Source of the DNA: Marsupella aquatica
Lineage: Eukaryota; Marchantiophyta
DNA: 64,000 nucleotides
Assembly (NCBI GenBank): GCA_973895155.1
Contig: OZ316894.1
Location: 14,322,001-14,386,000, forward strand
Direction: 5' to 3'
Both the position numbers and the translations under genes were made by a program. Positions 54,524 through 64,000 of the stretch are shown here, in pieces (the first letter of the stretch is position 1; each line of letters starts with the position of its first letter). The notes below the pieces were generated by a model. It did not search any database. It saw only the letters and a list, made by a program, of their open reading frames with translations, and was not told where the DNA came from.

Positions 54524-55577
54524 TGTGACGCCGCCGGTACGGCGAGTAATGAGCAATTCAGTCTAAACCGTGCCTAGCACGCGCGTCAGGGGTATCTTAG
54601 GCCACTATGATTAGCATAACGACAGTATTTAGGTAGCCATTATGAGTAGGAAATCATTAGTCAATAAGGGGAATTCATGTCTGGGCTGGCGGCGCGTCGC
54701 CATTCGCACGCCCGGGTTACGAGCGTGGAGGGGCCCCTCCCTCGGGTCCGTATAACAAACTTTAGGAGGCGTCCACTGACACGCGGTGACTCAGACCGGC
54801 GGAGTGGCCGGTACACTACAAGCGTGAACGGTTCAGCCTATAGGCAACGAGGAGATGTCGAGGGATCGGCAAGCCCTCAAGGTATAAAAAGGGAGCCGAC
54901 CCTTTGGAGTGCACCAGTCCATCAGTCCACGCGCCAGCTTTGACCCCAGCTCTCTCATTCGCTCTAAGTCGCCACTACTATCTCCTCTGGATGTCGCACA
55001 CGATCCTCTCCAGCTCGGCCATTCGATTTTGGACGCAGTTCCTATCTACCGGAAGGCACTTGGCCGACTCATTGAAACACGCCAACCCGCACCGATACGA
55101 AATCGAACGTGAGTACGAGAGAGCCATCCGCCTAGCAGGACGACACCACTACATCCTTAACTTTGACTACCCGTCTCAGAGCAAGCTTTACCGACTAGCA
55201 GAGGTATCTAGGTACTTCTTCAACGGAGACAAATATATCGGTTTCCGGGAAGCATTGCTTCGGCTTCCGAACGAGGTCTTCAATATCCCGGGTACGATTG
55301 ACTTGCAACGACATCACTTCAACCACATCCTTGCTCAAGTTCGGGCTATCATCAACAGCGAGTCCAGCACTACCCGTTCGACAAGGTCGTCCGCACTTGC
55401 TTTGGAGAACTTCTACCAGCACCTGCAGAGCTTCATGGGAACTAGACCTGCAACCACCGGCGCCAGCCCAATGGACCCCATACCCGTACCCATACCAACG
55501 CAGACTCAGGCTCAGGCTCAGCTTCAGGCTCAGCTTCAGGCTCAGCTTCAGTCTCAGCCTCAGCCTAGCCAACCAGG
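54524..55577 (+). repeat. 5' LTR of gypsy3, part alignable to the 3' LTR
   Basis: Aligns with 62675-63697. It then diverges because sequence present in the 3' LTR (63698 onward) is missing here. The right limit of the LTR lies further on, probably near 56.2-56.4 kb, but cannot be fixed because the 3' copy leaves the window. Confidence 0.85.
54883..54891 (+). promoter_or_regulatory. TATA box in the 5' LTR of gypsy3
   Basis: TATAAAAAG in a GC-richer context, repeated in the 3' LTR at 63034. Transcription would start near 54.91 kb, about 80 bases before the LTR ORF. Confidence 0.75.
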
Positions 55578-55602
55578 TCCAGCTCCTCAAGGCAGACAAT
55601 GA
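54991..55602 (+). CDS. ORF inside the 5' LTR of gypsy3 (shortened copy)
   Basis: ATG at 54991 (MSHTILSSSAIRFWTQFLST), 203 codons, no known domain. A helical N-terminal part (HRYEIEREYERAIRLAG, YFFNGDKYIGFREALLRLP) is followed by a Gln/Pro tract of AQLQ repeats and a stop. I chose this ATG because the upstream in-frame codons lie before the likely transcript start. The 3' LTR copy continues much further, so a deletion shortened this one. Confidence 0.65.
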   Translation: MSHTILSSSAIRFWTQFLSTGRHLADSLKHANPHRYEIEREYERAIRLAGRHHYILNFDYPSQSKLYRLAEVSRYFFNGDKYIGFREALLRLPNEVFNIPGTIDLQRHHFNHILAQVRAIINSESSTTRSTRSSALALENFYQHLQSFMGTRPATTGASPMDPIPVPIPTQTQAQAQLQAQLQAQLQSQPQPSQPGPAPQGRQ

Positions 55603-56694
55603 CAGACTTCGTAAGCAGCGGGATGGCCGCTCCCACTCGGGCGGCTGTGGCAAGCGTACCAGGCATTAGCGGCGGAGTAGGAATAGAATAGGGTTAGGAG
55701 TAGCTAGGTCAGGCTATTGGGACAGGCACCTGCCTTAGTTACAGCAGTATTGCCATGTTGTCCAGCCTGCGTAGATTAGAATCTTCTAATAAGACACAGC
55801 CGTTTTTTGGCCTGACAGTCAGATTAGTTAGGACCTAAGTCAGCGAATCTTCGGGCGGTAGGACACTTTGTTCCCCGGCCCTTAGTATTTAGTGCACCCC
55901 TCGGTTGAGGCAGGGGGGGTTTTAGTCTCAGAGTTGGACATCCGTGGTATGTGCGGGGAGTCCCGACCTCTGGGAGTGAAAGAGTACCAAGGGGAGGGGG
56001 TAGGACTAAGCTCGCCGGGCGAGTGCGGAGCCGGGCTCTGTTGTAGTATACTCTCTCGGCCTTGAACCTGTTCATTCCGGAGCTATCGGGTCAACCAAGT
56101 GTACGCACATGTCCCCTATGTAGTAAAATCCTTTCCCATTATTTCCTTCGTGTAAATCGAGATTGTATGCTTGTGCGCGTGTATGTGTGTGTGAATCTCG
56201 TGTATAGGTGACAACGCCGGGCCGAACGCACTACCCGAGTCATGCACAGGGTGCAGCTTGCGGGGATGTGGTTGCGAGCACGGGTTGAGGACCTGTATCA
56301 TAGAATCCGGATCGAAGGCGGACAACACGAAGGCCTAGAAGTCCTTAAGCCGGGGTCGATCCTGTTATCGACTAAGGTACGTTCCGGCGGTGGAACACAA
56401 ACCATACCTAGGAGATGCCCATATCTAACAGTAGGCGCGTGTATGTGTGTGTGAATCTCGTGAATTAGGTGCATTACGCGCTTCCCTCCCTGCCCGAACC
56501 CTCATATTTACGAAGGAGATGCCCATTTAAAGCTGAAGCCCGAGTTTAGGCCAAGGCTGATGACGTGACATAGCCTTTGTTTTTGGCGCTAGATGGAGGG
56601 GGCACTCTACATATCGTAGAGGGGAGACATGTGCGTATGCACCTGGGCAAAATACACCAGGCCCTAGTACTAACCATCGCATTTACACGAGTAA
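55603..56694 (+). other. LTR end and leader of gypsy3
   Basis: No supportable gene. It includes the unplaced end of the LTR and the primer-binding site, which I could not identify, and two copies of GCGCGTGTATGTGTGTGTGAATCTCGTG-like text near 56176 and 56434. Confidence 0.5.
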
Positions 56695-57927
56695 ATGCCC
56701 GTTACTCGTTCTCAAGCAACTTACTTGAGGAGATTGACCAGCGAACAAGAAGGTGCAACCACAACAAGCTCCGATTCTTCGGGCTCAGAGGACTCGCAAT
56801 CTCCCCGACGAATGAACATACCACCGGGACCGGGACCTTCGGGGTCCGGTTCGACCGGTCCTACTGCGGTTCCTGTGCCACCACCGCCACCACCGTCACC
56901 ACCGCCACCACCTATGGCAGCCGCCCCACCGATGGCCCGCGCTGCCCAATCCCCTCCACAAATATCGCAACAATTGCGGTTTCATTATCGACCTTTCAAG
57001 GGGCGTCATGGGGATGATCCGGATGAATGGTTGGATGAGTTTGAAGCCACTGCTAAGGCTAACGGGGAAGACGCCATTAAGTTAACCGTCCTCCCCGGAG
57101 TGATGCGGGGAGAAGCTCGTCCATGGTACAACTCGCTGCCACCCGGGACTACATGGGCACAATTCCAAGCTGCATTGTTGCAAGAGTTTCGTGCTATTGG
57201 ATCCGAGCAGCGCTCTCTATTAAAGATCTGCCAGCTTCGCATGGGAAAAAAGGAGTCCCTATGAAAGTTCATTCAGAAGTTTCAGAAACTTGTTGCCAAA
57301 ATACGGCCCAGGCCTGGTGACGCTCTCCAGCTTACATGGTTCCTCCATTGTTTGCCCACCAATATGCAATTCTGGGTGCGCCATAATAATCCAATTTCAA
57401 TGCAAGCAGCCATAGCATGCGCCGAAACCTACCGGGAGTCCACCTATAACTCCCGGCGAAGCCAGCGGGCACGCCGCAAGAAGGGCAAGTACGAGACCTT
57501 CAGTGACAGTGACTCCGAATCAGACGACGAGAAGAAGAAGAAACGCAAGAAGAAGAAGAAACATCGTTCGACCTTATCCAGTTCGGAGACTGAATCTAGT
57601 TCGGATTCAACTTTGAATAGCGGGTCCTCCACCTCCAGCTCATCAGGAAGTGATTCGGAGAGTGAGAGCCGGAGCAAGAAGAAGAAAAGGCGGGTTAAGA
57701 AGGAGGGGAAAATCAAATCTCGTACTCACAGAGCAATACCCGATCCAAAGGCTGCCGAAGCAGATAAGCTTAACAAAATCACGAATCGCCTCAAAGCACT
57801 ATCAGTACATCTCGCGGAAAAGCCGGTGGAGAAGAAGAAACCATCTGAGATTCGAGCCCATGCATGGTGTTCAAAGTGCTTCCAATCCGGGCATGTCGTG
57901 CAAGAATGCCCAAGATGGAAGAACTGA
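56695..57927 (+). pseudogene. Gypsy3 gag
   Basis: ATG at 56695 (MPVTRSQATYLRRLTSEQEG). A Pro-rich segment is followed by the gag core PFKGRHGDDPDEWLDEFEAT and WAQFQAALLQEF. A single TGA at 57262 breaks an otherwise continuous frame. Then come a Lys/Ser/Glu-rich basic stretch and a CCHC knuckle, CSKCFQSGHVVQEC, before a TGA at 57925. Gag forms the particle and binds RNA. Confidence 0.9.
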
Positions 57928-57936
57928 GTTCACCAG

Positions 57937-59346
57937 GTGGACTTAGATGATGTCGACAACCCGGGACCTGAAGCGGAGTCCACGGAGTATTTCTTTGAAG
58001 ACCCTCCTAATTTGGTGTATCAGATTTCAACGGTGGGTCCGCATAACTTAGCAGGTAGAATTGCATACCCCTACCCAAACAATGGCCGAGGCTTCCAAGT
58101 TATCAGTAACCCTAGCATTCCTCCTAAACCAGGGATTTGGCGATCCCCGGTTTGTTACAACTGTGAGAAGCCAGGCCATTTTGCGAGGGAATGCACAGAA
58201 CCAAGACGCCAGGGGGATGGCCGTGGCACGCCACTTTGTCAAGTCTGCAAAACAGAAGCTCATTCCACGGCCAACTGTCCATTGGTAATGGCCGCTCAAA
58301 CAAATGCAGCAAGACCAGCCCAGGGCGGACCGGCCACGAGTGATGCGGTCGTCCAAATGATTGCAGTGGAATGGCAAGATGACAACACCGAGTGGGTGAA
58401 TCTGGTGGATGTGGCGGAACACCCTAATCCATCTGACGAGGCTGAGTGCTATCGTGTGTCAACAAGAGCCGAACAGAAGGAAGAGAAGCAGGAGGAGAAA
58501 CGCAGGAAAAAGCAAGATACTACTCCGGTGCAGCCAGCGATAGATATACCCCCGGAGAAGGACGATGACTACCGACGGGATGACCCGAAGCTATTTTTCC
58601 CCCGCATCAAAGAATTGGTAAAGAAACAGCTGGAGGCCTACGAAGCTCGGGAATACCAGAAGGCAATCGATAAGGACATCAAAGCAACCGAGACAGCCCG
58701 GCGACAGGAGCAAGAAAAGCAAGATAAGCAAGAGGAAGCCAAGCAGCAGCCGAAGGAAGAAAAGAAGGAGGACTATGATATTAAGGAGGACGTGAAGAGT
58801 TGCCCGGTTACAGCAACAGTAGGACAACTGCTGCAAAACAATCCACAGTACAGACGGCAACTGAGGGAGTTGCTTACGGGTCGACGACGGAGACGACTAC
58901 CCCGAGTTGGGACTGCAGATTGCAACATGATATGTGAGGACCTGGGAGCGCCGGACATCTCGATTGAAATTAATAATTGTACCATCAGGATGGTTCTCGT
59001 AGACGGAGGAGCGGGAGTCAACATCATGACGAAAGAAACGTCAGTCAAGTTAGGATACCTCACGTATCAACCCATAGCCCGAGCTATTAGATTAGCAAAC
59101 GGGGCAAGGGTACTTCCATTGGGCACGCTTACACGGGTACTCACTCTGGTAGGAGGGGTGGAGTTCTATCTCAACTTCCTAGTCATGAGGCCGGTTTGGC
59201 CCTCCTCTTATCCGGTCCTCCTAGGCAGGCCGTGGGTGTACGGTGGCCGTGTGGTCACGGATTGGGGAAAGAAGGAGCTATGGTTCGGGACACCCACAGT
59301 ACAGGTATCATGGACAATGGACGATTATCAGGGTGAAACCCCATAG
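57937..59346 (+). CDS. Gypsy3 zinc knuckles and aspartic protease
   Basis: Same frame as gag. CYNCEKPGHFAREC and CQVCKTEAHSTANC are two more CCHC knuckles, making three in all. A charged Lys/Glu/Gln coiled-coil-like region spans about residues 165-290. The protease has MVLVDGGAGVNIMTKETSVKLGY (DGGA in place of DTGA or DSGA) and PVLLGRPWVYGG. It ends at a TAG (59344). Confidence 0.88.
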   Translation: MDLDDVDNPGPEAESTEYFFEDPPNLVYQISTVGPHNLAGRIAYPYPNNGRGFQVISNPSIPPKPGIWRSPVCYNCEKPGHFARECTEPRRQGDGRGTPLCQVCKTEAHSTANCPLVMAAQTNAARPAQGGPATSDAVVQMIAVEWQDDNTEWVNLVDVAEHPNPSDEAECYRVSTRAEQKEEKQEEKRRKKQDTTPVQPAIDIPPEKDDDYRRDDPKLFFPRIKELVKKQLEAYEAREYQKAIDKDIKATETARRQEQEKQDKQEEAKQQPKEEKKEDYDIKEDVKSCPVTATVGQLLQNNPQYRRQLRELLTGRRRRRLPRVGTADCNMICEDLGAPDISIEINNCTIRMVLVDGGAGVNIMTKETSVKLGYLTYQPIARAIRLANGARVLPLGTLTRVLTLVGGVEFYLNFLVMRPVWPSSYPVLLGRPWVYGGRVVTDWGKKELWFGTPTVQVSWTMDDYQGETP

Positions 59347-59394
59347 GGACCCGAGGAATATGATTCGGAGACCTCGGAGGAAGAGGAACTCAAC

Positions 59395-60087
59395 ATGATT
59401 GAACTCATATCGTCCCTGTCCGAGGAAGATGTCTTCAGAATTGAGGCAACCCGCGAAACACATCTCCTGAATTACCCGAAGGCTGCTATTGAGCCCACCC
59501 CAAGCACCTCTACTGCCCGGGATGAGGAAACGCAAAAACAACTCATCGATACGGAGGACCCGGCTCCAGCTAAGCAGGGAACCGATGTTGCTTCTACCAG
59601 TGTAGAGCCTCATGACCACGAACCAGCCAAACAATCGGCCGGGGCTGAAACCCCGAGACCAAGACATAAGAAACGAGTCTCCTGGGATCCGTCCATCCCG
59701 CATTTGGAGGAAGTAACTCCAATCCCGAGACCAATCCCGGTTCCACCCATGTACGGAGGATTTCGGTTAGCTGAACTTGATGCGAGCCTGGACCCGAGCT
59801 TGCGGAACCAGGTTGAAGTCATCAGGAAGGAGCACTACCGGAAGTACACCATTGGGATGGATAAATCGTTTAACCTGGGCCACGCTCTGACAGGGGAGGC
59901 GGAAAAATCTATCCAAGCTCTGCTCAAGGAATATGAAGATGTGTTTGCATGGAGCCATCACGATTTAACAGGAGTCTCCCCCGAGTTAGGAGAACACGAT
60001 CGATTTGAATCTGGGGGCCCATGCAGTACGACAGCGACAATGTCGCATGAACCCAAGGTACTCCATCTTAGTGAAGGAGGAAATTGA
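59395..60087 (+). pseudogene. Gypsy3 protease-RT linker
   Basis: Continues the same frame: acidic and Pro-rich, then YEDVFAWSHHDLTGVSPEL, a motif just before gypsy RT. A one-base shift at about 60.0 kb moves the RT into the next frame. Confidence 0.75.
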
Positions 60088-60811
60088 TCGTCTCCTCGCC
60101 ACAGATATCATCTACCCGGTAATGGCCAGCGACTGGGTCTCTCCCATCGTCATTGTACCGAAAAAGGGAGGAACGGACGGAAAACCTAAGATCCGGATTT
60201 GTCAGGACTATCGTAAGCTGAACGACGCGACCCGAAAAGACCATTACCCATTACCATTCACGGATATGGTTCTAGATATGGTAGCCCGAAATGAAATTTA
60301 TACATTCCTTGATGGGTATTCGGGTTACAACCAAATCTGGATTCGCCTCTCGGATCAGCTCAAAACAACGTTCACTACGGAATGGGGGACTTTCGCATTT
60401 CGGAGAATGCCGTTCGGGTTGTGTAACGCTCCGGCCATGTTTCAGCGACTCATGATGAATATCTTCCATGATTTCCTACGGGAATTTCTGGAGATATTTA
60501 TCGACGACTTTGCCATCTTTGGAATTGTCGCCATGCACCCCGAACACCTAAGACGTACGTTCCAACGATGCCGAGAGGTTAACCTCAAACTACATCCCGC
60601 TAAATGTTTTTTCGGGGTAGAGGAGGGAGTATTACTCGGGCATCGTGTGTCCAAACGGGGTATCGAGGTGGACCAAGAGAAGGTCGCGGCCTGGATGGCG
60701 GTGGTGTTTCTCGTAGATCAAAAAGTGGTACGATCCTTCTTGGGCTGTGTAGGGTATTACCGTCGGTTTATTAAAGACTTTGCTAAAATAGTGTTGCCCT
60801 TGACTGAGTGA
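60005..60811 (+). CDS. Gypsy3 reverse transcriptase
   Basis: MNPRYSILVKEEIDRLLATD, SPIVIVPKKGG, RICQDYRKLNDATRKDHYPL, FLDGYSGYNQIWI, FAFRRMPFGLCNAPAMFQRL, FIDDFAIFG (FIDD active site) and FLGCVGYYRRFIKDFAKI are all present. Stop at 60809; the next part is one base out of frame. Confidence 0.95.
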   Translation: MNLGAHAVRQRQCRMNPRYSILVKEEIDRLLATDIIYPVMASDWVSPIVIVPKKGGTDGKPKIRICQDYRKLNDATRKDHYPLPFTDMVLDMVARNEIYTFLDGYSGYNQIWIRLSDQLKTTFTTEWGTFAFRRMPFGLCNAPAMFQRLMMNIFHDFLREFLEIFIDDFAIFGIVAMHPEHLRRTFQRCREVNLKLHPAKCFFGVEEGVLLGHRVSKRGIEVDQEKVAAWMAVVFLVDQKVVRSFLGCVGYYRRFIKDFAKIVLPLTE

Positions 60812-62247
60812 TGAAAAAGGACGCGGTGATCGAGGAGACACCCAGGAGACGGATTGCTTTCGAAGAACTCCGTAAAAGACTCACCACCGCACTTATCATG
60901 GTCACTCCGGACTGGAATAAGGAGTTTCACGTGTATGTCAATGTGTCAGGGTTCTGTATTGGATCCGTGCTCAGTCAGCTTGATGAGAACGGACGCGACC
61001 ACCCCATCTACTTCGCTAGCCGTCAATTATTCACAGCCGAAAAGAATTATTCCCCCACTGATCGAGAAGCTCTGGGAATAATCTACTTGTGTAAAAAGTT
61101 CCGACACTATCTGCTAGGCTACAAGGTCATATTCCACACGGATCATGATAGCCTGAAGTACATGGTCAACAAAGCGGACGTGACGGGACGGATAGCCCGG
61201 TGGGTGCTACTTCTCCAGGAATTTAACTACAAAGTTCGGGTTCGGCCCGGAAAGGCACACCTCAATGCCGACTTCTTTTCAAGGCTGGACGGCGTACCAG
61301 TCGATCAGCCAATTGATGATATTTTTCCAGATGAGGAGTTGTTCCACGTAGGGGCGGGGACGCCAACGTGGTACGGCTCAATAATCACCTTCCTCTTGAT
61401 AGGCCGCATCCCGGACGGCATCAATCAGGAAGCCGCCGCTGTGTTTCTACGGAAAGCCGGGCCTTACATCATGGTACAGGGTCACCTACATAAGGAAGGA
61501 GTTAATGGGAAGTTACGACGCTGCTTGGAGTATAAGGAGACGCTTATCGTGATGCGGGCCTTGCATGAAGAAGAAGCTAGAGGCCATTTTGCGGCTATCA
61601 CAACAGCCCAAAAGATTATGGACTCCGGATATTGGTGGCCTACGTTGCATTGGGATGTACAATGCTTCATCAAGGGTTGTGACCTGTGTCAACGGGCTGG
61701 GGCCCCGAGACGAGCTCATCATCACCCTCTCACGTCCGTACTTCCATTAGCACCATTCGAAAAGTGGGGTATTGATTATATCGGGCCATTTACTCCCGTT
61801 ACCCGAAGACGAAGATGCAGGTACATCCTGCTAGCTATTGATTACTGCACCAAGTGGGTCAAAGCACGGGCTACGGTGAAGGACGACGCCGCAACCAGCG
61901 CCAGGTTCTTATATGAACAGATTTTCACCCGGTTCGGACCACCCTTAGAGTTGGTAAGCGACCGTGGAACACACTTCCTCAATGACACTATAGCCCAACT
62001 TACGGAGCGTTACCTAGTCAAGCACCGCAAGACTACCCCGTATCATCCTAAAGCCAACGGGATGGCAGAGAGAGTAAATGGTATCATTGGGAAGATCCTC
62101 AACAAAACTGTAGCTGCGCACAAAACGGATTGGGATGATAAGTTGTATGCAGCGGTGTACGCGTATAATCTAGCTTACAAAACTACTACGAGTCACAGCC
62201 TGTACTTTCTCGTTCGGCCAACATTTGTTGGTGCCCGTCGAGTTTGA
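60808..62247 (+). CDS. Gypsy3 RNase H and integrase
   Basis: RNase H: VYVNVSGFCIGSVLSQ (Asn where the first catalytic Asp is expected), YSPTDREALGIIYLCKKFRH and FHTDHDSLKYMV. Integrase zinc domain: HEEEARGHF...CDLCQRAG. Core: WGIDYIGPF, LVSDRGTHFLND and YHPKANGMAERVNGI (D, D, E complete). Ends after a shift at 62.2 kb. Confidence 0.93.
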   Translation: MMKKDAVIEETPRRRIAFEELRKRLTTALIMVTPDWNKEFHVYVNVSGFCIGSVLSQLDENGRDHPIYFASRQLFTAEKNYSPTDREALGIIYLCKKFRHYLLGYKVIFHTDHDSLKYMVNKADVTGRIARWVLLLQEFNYKVRVRPGKAHLNADFFSRLDGVPVDQPIDDIFPDEELFHVGAGTPTWYGSIITFLLIGRIPDGINQEAAAVFLRKAGPYIMVQGHLHKEGVNGKLRRCLEYKETLIVMRALHEEEARGHFAAITTAQKIMDSGYWWPTLHWDVQCFIKGCDLCQRAGAPRRAHHHPLTSVLPLAPFEKWGIDYIGPFTPVTRRRRCRYILLAIDYCTKWVKARATVKDDAATSARFLYEQIFTRFGPPLELVSDRGTHFLNDTIAQLTERYLVKHRKTTPYHPKANGMAERVNGIIGKILNKTVAAHKTDWDDKLYAAVYAYNLAYKTTTSHSLYFLVRPTFVGARRV

Positions 62248-62728
62248 AGTACACACTCCACGGGTCAGCATTCGGGATTGCTTGCCCAAACCTGAAAGTT
62301 CGTCAGACCAAGCTTATCAGATTGAAGCCTTAGAAGAGGCACGACTACTAGCATCTTGACACGCCGTACACCAGCAAGCAACTTCTAAGAAGCAGCACGA
62401 CAAAGGACTACGGAAGGTCAATGTCGTGACAGGCGATCTGGTCCTTCTGTACGATAGTAGGTACATGCAGTTTCCAGGGAAGCTTCATACCCGTTGGTTA
62501 GGGCCCTTCCTAGTCAATCAGATCTACCCTAATGGATCATTGGAGCTTGCCATGTACGCCGGCGATTTACTCCTCACGCGAGTTAGTTACGATCGTGTAA
62601 GGAAGTACCACCATCAAGACGACGACGCCGAGAGTGATGTTTGCGAGGACGCTTCACAATTAAGCAGGGAGCTATGTGACGCCGCCGGTACGGCAAGTAA
62701 TGAGCAATTTGGTCTAAACCATGCCTAG
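62236..62728 (+). pseudogene. Gypsy3 integrase C-terminus
   Basis: VPVEFEVHTPRVSIRD continues the integrase in a new frame. One stop lies at 62357. Then TGDLVLLYDSR and RWLGPFLVNQIYPNGSLEL give the GPF module. The frame enters the 3' LTR and stops at 62726. No chromodomain follows. Confidence 0.85.
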
Positions 62729-64000
62729 CACGCGCGTTAGGGGTATCTTAGGCTGCTATGATTAGCATAACGACAGTATTTAGGTAACCATTATGAGTAG
62801 GAAATCATTAGTCAATAAGGGAAATTCATGTTTGGGCTGGCGGCGCATCGCCATTTGCACACCCGGGTTACGAGCATGGAGGGGCCCCTCCCTCGGGTCC
62901 GTATAACAAACTTTGGGAGGCGTCCACTGACACGCGGTGACTCAGACTGGCAGAGTGGCCGGTACACTACAAGCATGAACGGTTCAGCCTATAGGCAGCA
63001 AGGAGATGTCGGGGGATCGGCAAGCCCTCAAGGTATAAAAAGGGAGCCGACCCTTTGGAGTGCACCAGTCCATCAGTCCACGTGCCAGCTTCGACCCCAG
63101 CTCTCTCGTTCGCTCTAAGTCGCCACTACTATCTCCTCTGAATGTCGCACACAATCCTCTCCAGCTTGGCCATTCAATTCTGGACGCAGTTCCTATCTAC
63201 CGGAAGGCACTTGGCCGACTCATTGAAATACGCCAACCCGCACCGATACGAAATCGAACGCGAGTACGAGAGAGCCATCCGCCTAGCAGGACAACACCAC
63301 TACATCCTTAACTTTGACTACCCGTCTCAGAGCGAGCTTTACCGACTAGCAGAGGTATCTGGGTACTTCTTCAACGGAGACAAATATATCGGTTTCTGGG
63401 AAGCATTGCTTCGGCTTCCGGACGAGGTCTTCAATATCCCGGGTACGATCCACTTGCAACGACATCACTTTGACCACATCCCTGCTCAGGTTTGGGCTAT
63501 CATCAATAGCGAGTCCAGCACTACCCGTTTGACAAGGTCGTCCGCACTTGCTTTAGAGAACTTCTACCAGCATCTGCAGAGCTTTATGGGAACTAGACCC
63601 GCAACCACCGGCGCCAGCCCAATGGACCCCATACCTGTACCCGTACCAACACAGACTCAGGCTCAGGCTCAGCTTCAGTCTCAGCCTCAGCCTAGCCAAC
63701 CCCCACCGCCGATCGCCCCGCCAGCAGTACAAGTACGCTCCGTCATCAACGCTGTGGACCTTAGCGACGATGACGAGGCTACCCCACCCTTGCTCAGGCG
63801 GCCCAGAGGAGTAAACACTCAGGGGGCCGACACTACATCGCCCCCTCCCCATGCTCGGACCCAAGGAGCGGCTCTAGCAGACAACACGGTGACCGTGGCC
63901 GCCCCGGGACCAATACTAACGGCGGTAGCACTACCTATGCCCGATCGAGAGGATGGGGAGGTGTCACCTTCCCCGAGCCAGTCACGGGGGAAGAAGAGGA
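62675..64000 (+). repeat. 3' LTR of gypsy3 (runs out of the window)
   Basis: Begins TGTGACGCCGCC after the purine-rich AAGCAGGGAGCTA. At least 1326 bases long. Confidence 0.92.
63142..64000 (+). CDS. Long ORF inside the 3' LTR of gypsy3 (partial)
   Basis: ATG at 63142, open for 286 codons to the window edge with no stop. It matches the 5' LTR ORF up to the Gln repeats, then adds VRSVINAVDLSDDDEATPPL, an acidic block after a hydrophobic strand reminiscent of a SUMO-interacting motif, and a Pro/Thr-rich stretch. An uninterrupted frame in sequence that is otherwise LTR suggests it once encoded a protein. Function unknown. Confidence 0.6.
   Translation, partial: MSHTILSSLAIQFWTQFLSTGRHLADSLKYANPHRYEIEREYERAIRLAGQHHYILNFDYPSQSELYRLAEVSGYFFNGDKYIGFWEALLRLPDEVFNIPGTIHLQRHHFDHIPAQVWAIINSESSTTRLTRSSALALENFYQHLQSFMGTRPATTGASPMDPIPVPVPTQTQAQAQLQSQPQPSQPPPPIAPPAVQVRSVINAVDLSDDDEATPPLLRRPRGVNTQGADTTSPPPHARTQGAALADNTVTVAAPGPILTAVALPMPDREDGEVSPSPSQSRGKKR

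Larger units (their letters stand above)
54524..64000 (+). mobile_element. Ty3/gypsy retrotransposon (gypsy3) with long ORF-bearing LTRs
   Basis: It starts TGTGACGCCGCC at 54524 and the same sequence begins the 3' LTR at 62675, which runs out of the window. Gag and pol lie between in gypsy order (protease, RT, RNase H, integrase), without a chromodomain. The long LTRs and the DGGA-type protease recall the non-chromodomain Athila/Tat group. It interrupts gypsy2. LTR differences are mainly C/T and G/A, as expected from deamination of methylated cytosine. Confidence 0.93.

Noticed and set aside
54677-54943. 88-codon frame in the LTR before the TATA box
   Set aside because: It lies upstream of the likely transcript start, overlaps the promoter, and differs in the 3' LTR only as expected for non-coding drift.
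56577-57017. Alternative gag start or separate gene upstream in another frame
   Set aside because: The MPVTRSQ frame at 56695 leads directly into the gag core and is the usual gypsy gag start.
57444-57716. Minus-strand Ser/Phe/Leu-rich frame opposite gag
   Set aside because: Shadow of the Lys/Ser/Glu-rich gag segment on the other strand.
1-64000. tRNA, rRNA or host protein-coding genes
   Set aside because: I looked for conserved stem patterns and host-type domains and saw none that I could support.

Overview
The window reads as transposon-packed nuclear DNA of a land plant. It holds plant-type Ty1/copia, Ty3/gypsy and L1-like elements nested in one another, spliceosomal introns with GTAAGT-type donors, and no operons, tRNA, rRNA or convincing host gene. 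I cannot name the species. Every coding region I can support belongs to a mobile element, and most carry stops or frameshifts.

Region 1 (about 1.2-22 kb, plus fragments out to 38.5 kb and perhaps 46.9 kb) is the unusual part. It holds copies of an element that encodes a Mutator-like (MULE) transposase with a C-terminal SWIM zinc finger. In two neighbouring copies (el1 about 3.5-13.4 kb, el2 about 13.4-21.9 kb) the transposase lies on the minus strand. Divergently, on the plus strand, lie a small gene A, a multi-exon gene whose product looks like a ParB/sulfiredoxin-type domain followed by a permuted DNA N-methyltransferase-like domain, and a small gene B. Scattered through introns and spacers, and not seen elsewhere in the window, are 29 copies of a 15-bp site, TAGCGC-N3-GCGCTA, often at matching positions in the two copies. 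A third, more diverged transposase copy (el3, plus strand, from about 22.0 kb) has a different site, TAGCAA-N2-TYGCTA, including a pair in the same intron. A transposase, a ParB/methyltransferase-like protein and family-specific palindromes together suggest a eukaryotic transposon with its own site-recognition system. This is the main candidate for something undescribed.

Region 2 (24.7-44.9 kb) is a nest of insertions into el3. A full-length L1-like LINE (24718-32151) has a 17-bp target duplication. A TG...CA element (32320-38367) with a 5-bp duplication splits the SWIM codons and itself contains a non-autonomous copia-type element (34890-37903). A complete copia element (38713-44872) lies just downstream and carries a MITE in its gag zinc knuckle.

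Region 3 (44.9-50.6 kb) holds el3-flanking sequence, a second MITE, an unassigned ORF, and a broken second LINE whose reverse-transcriptase core is missing at a MITE remnant. Region 4 (50.0-54.5 kb) is a minus-strand gypsy element whose polyprotein ends in a PHD finger. It is cut by Region 5 (54.5 kb to the window end), a plus-strand gypsy element with long LTRs that contain a long open reading frame.
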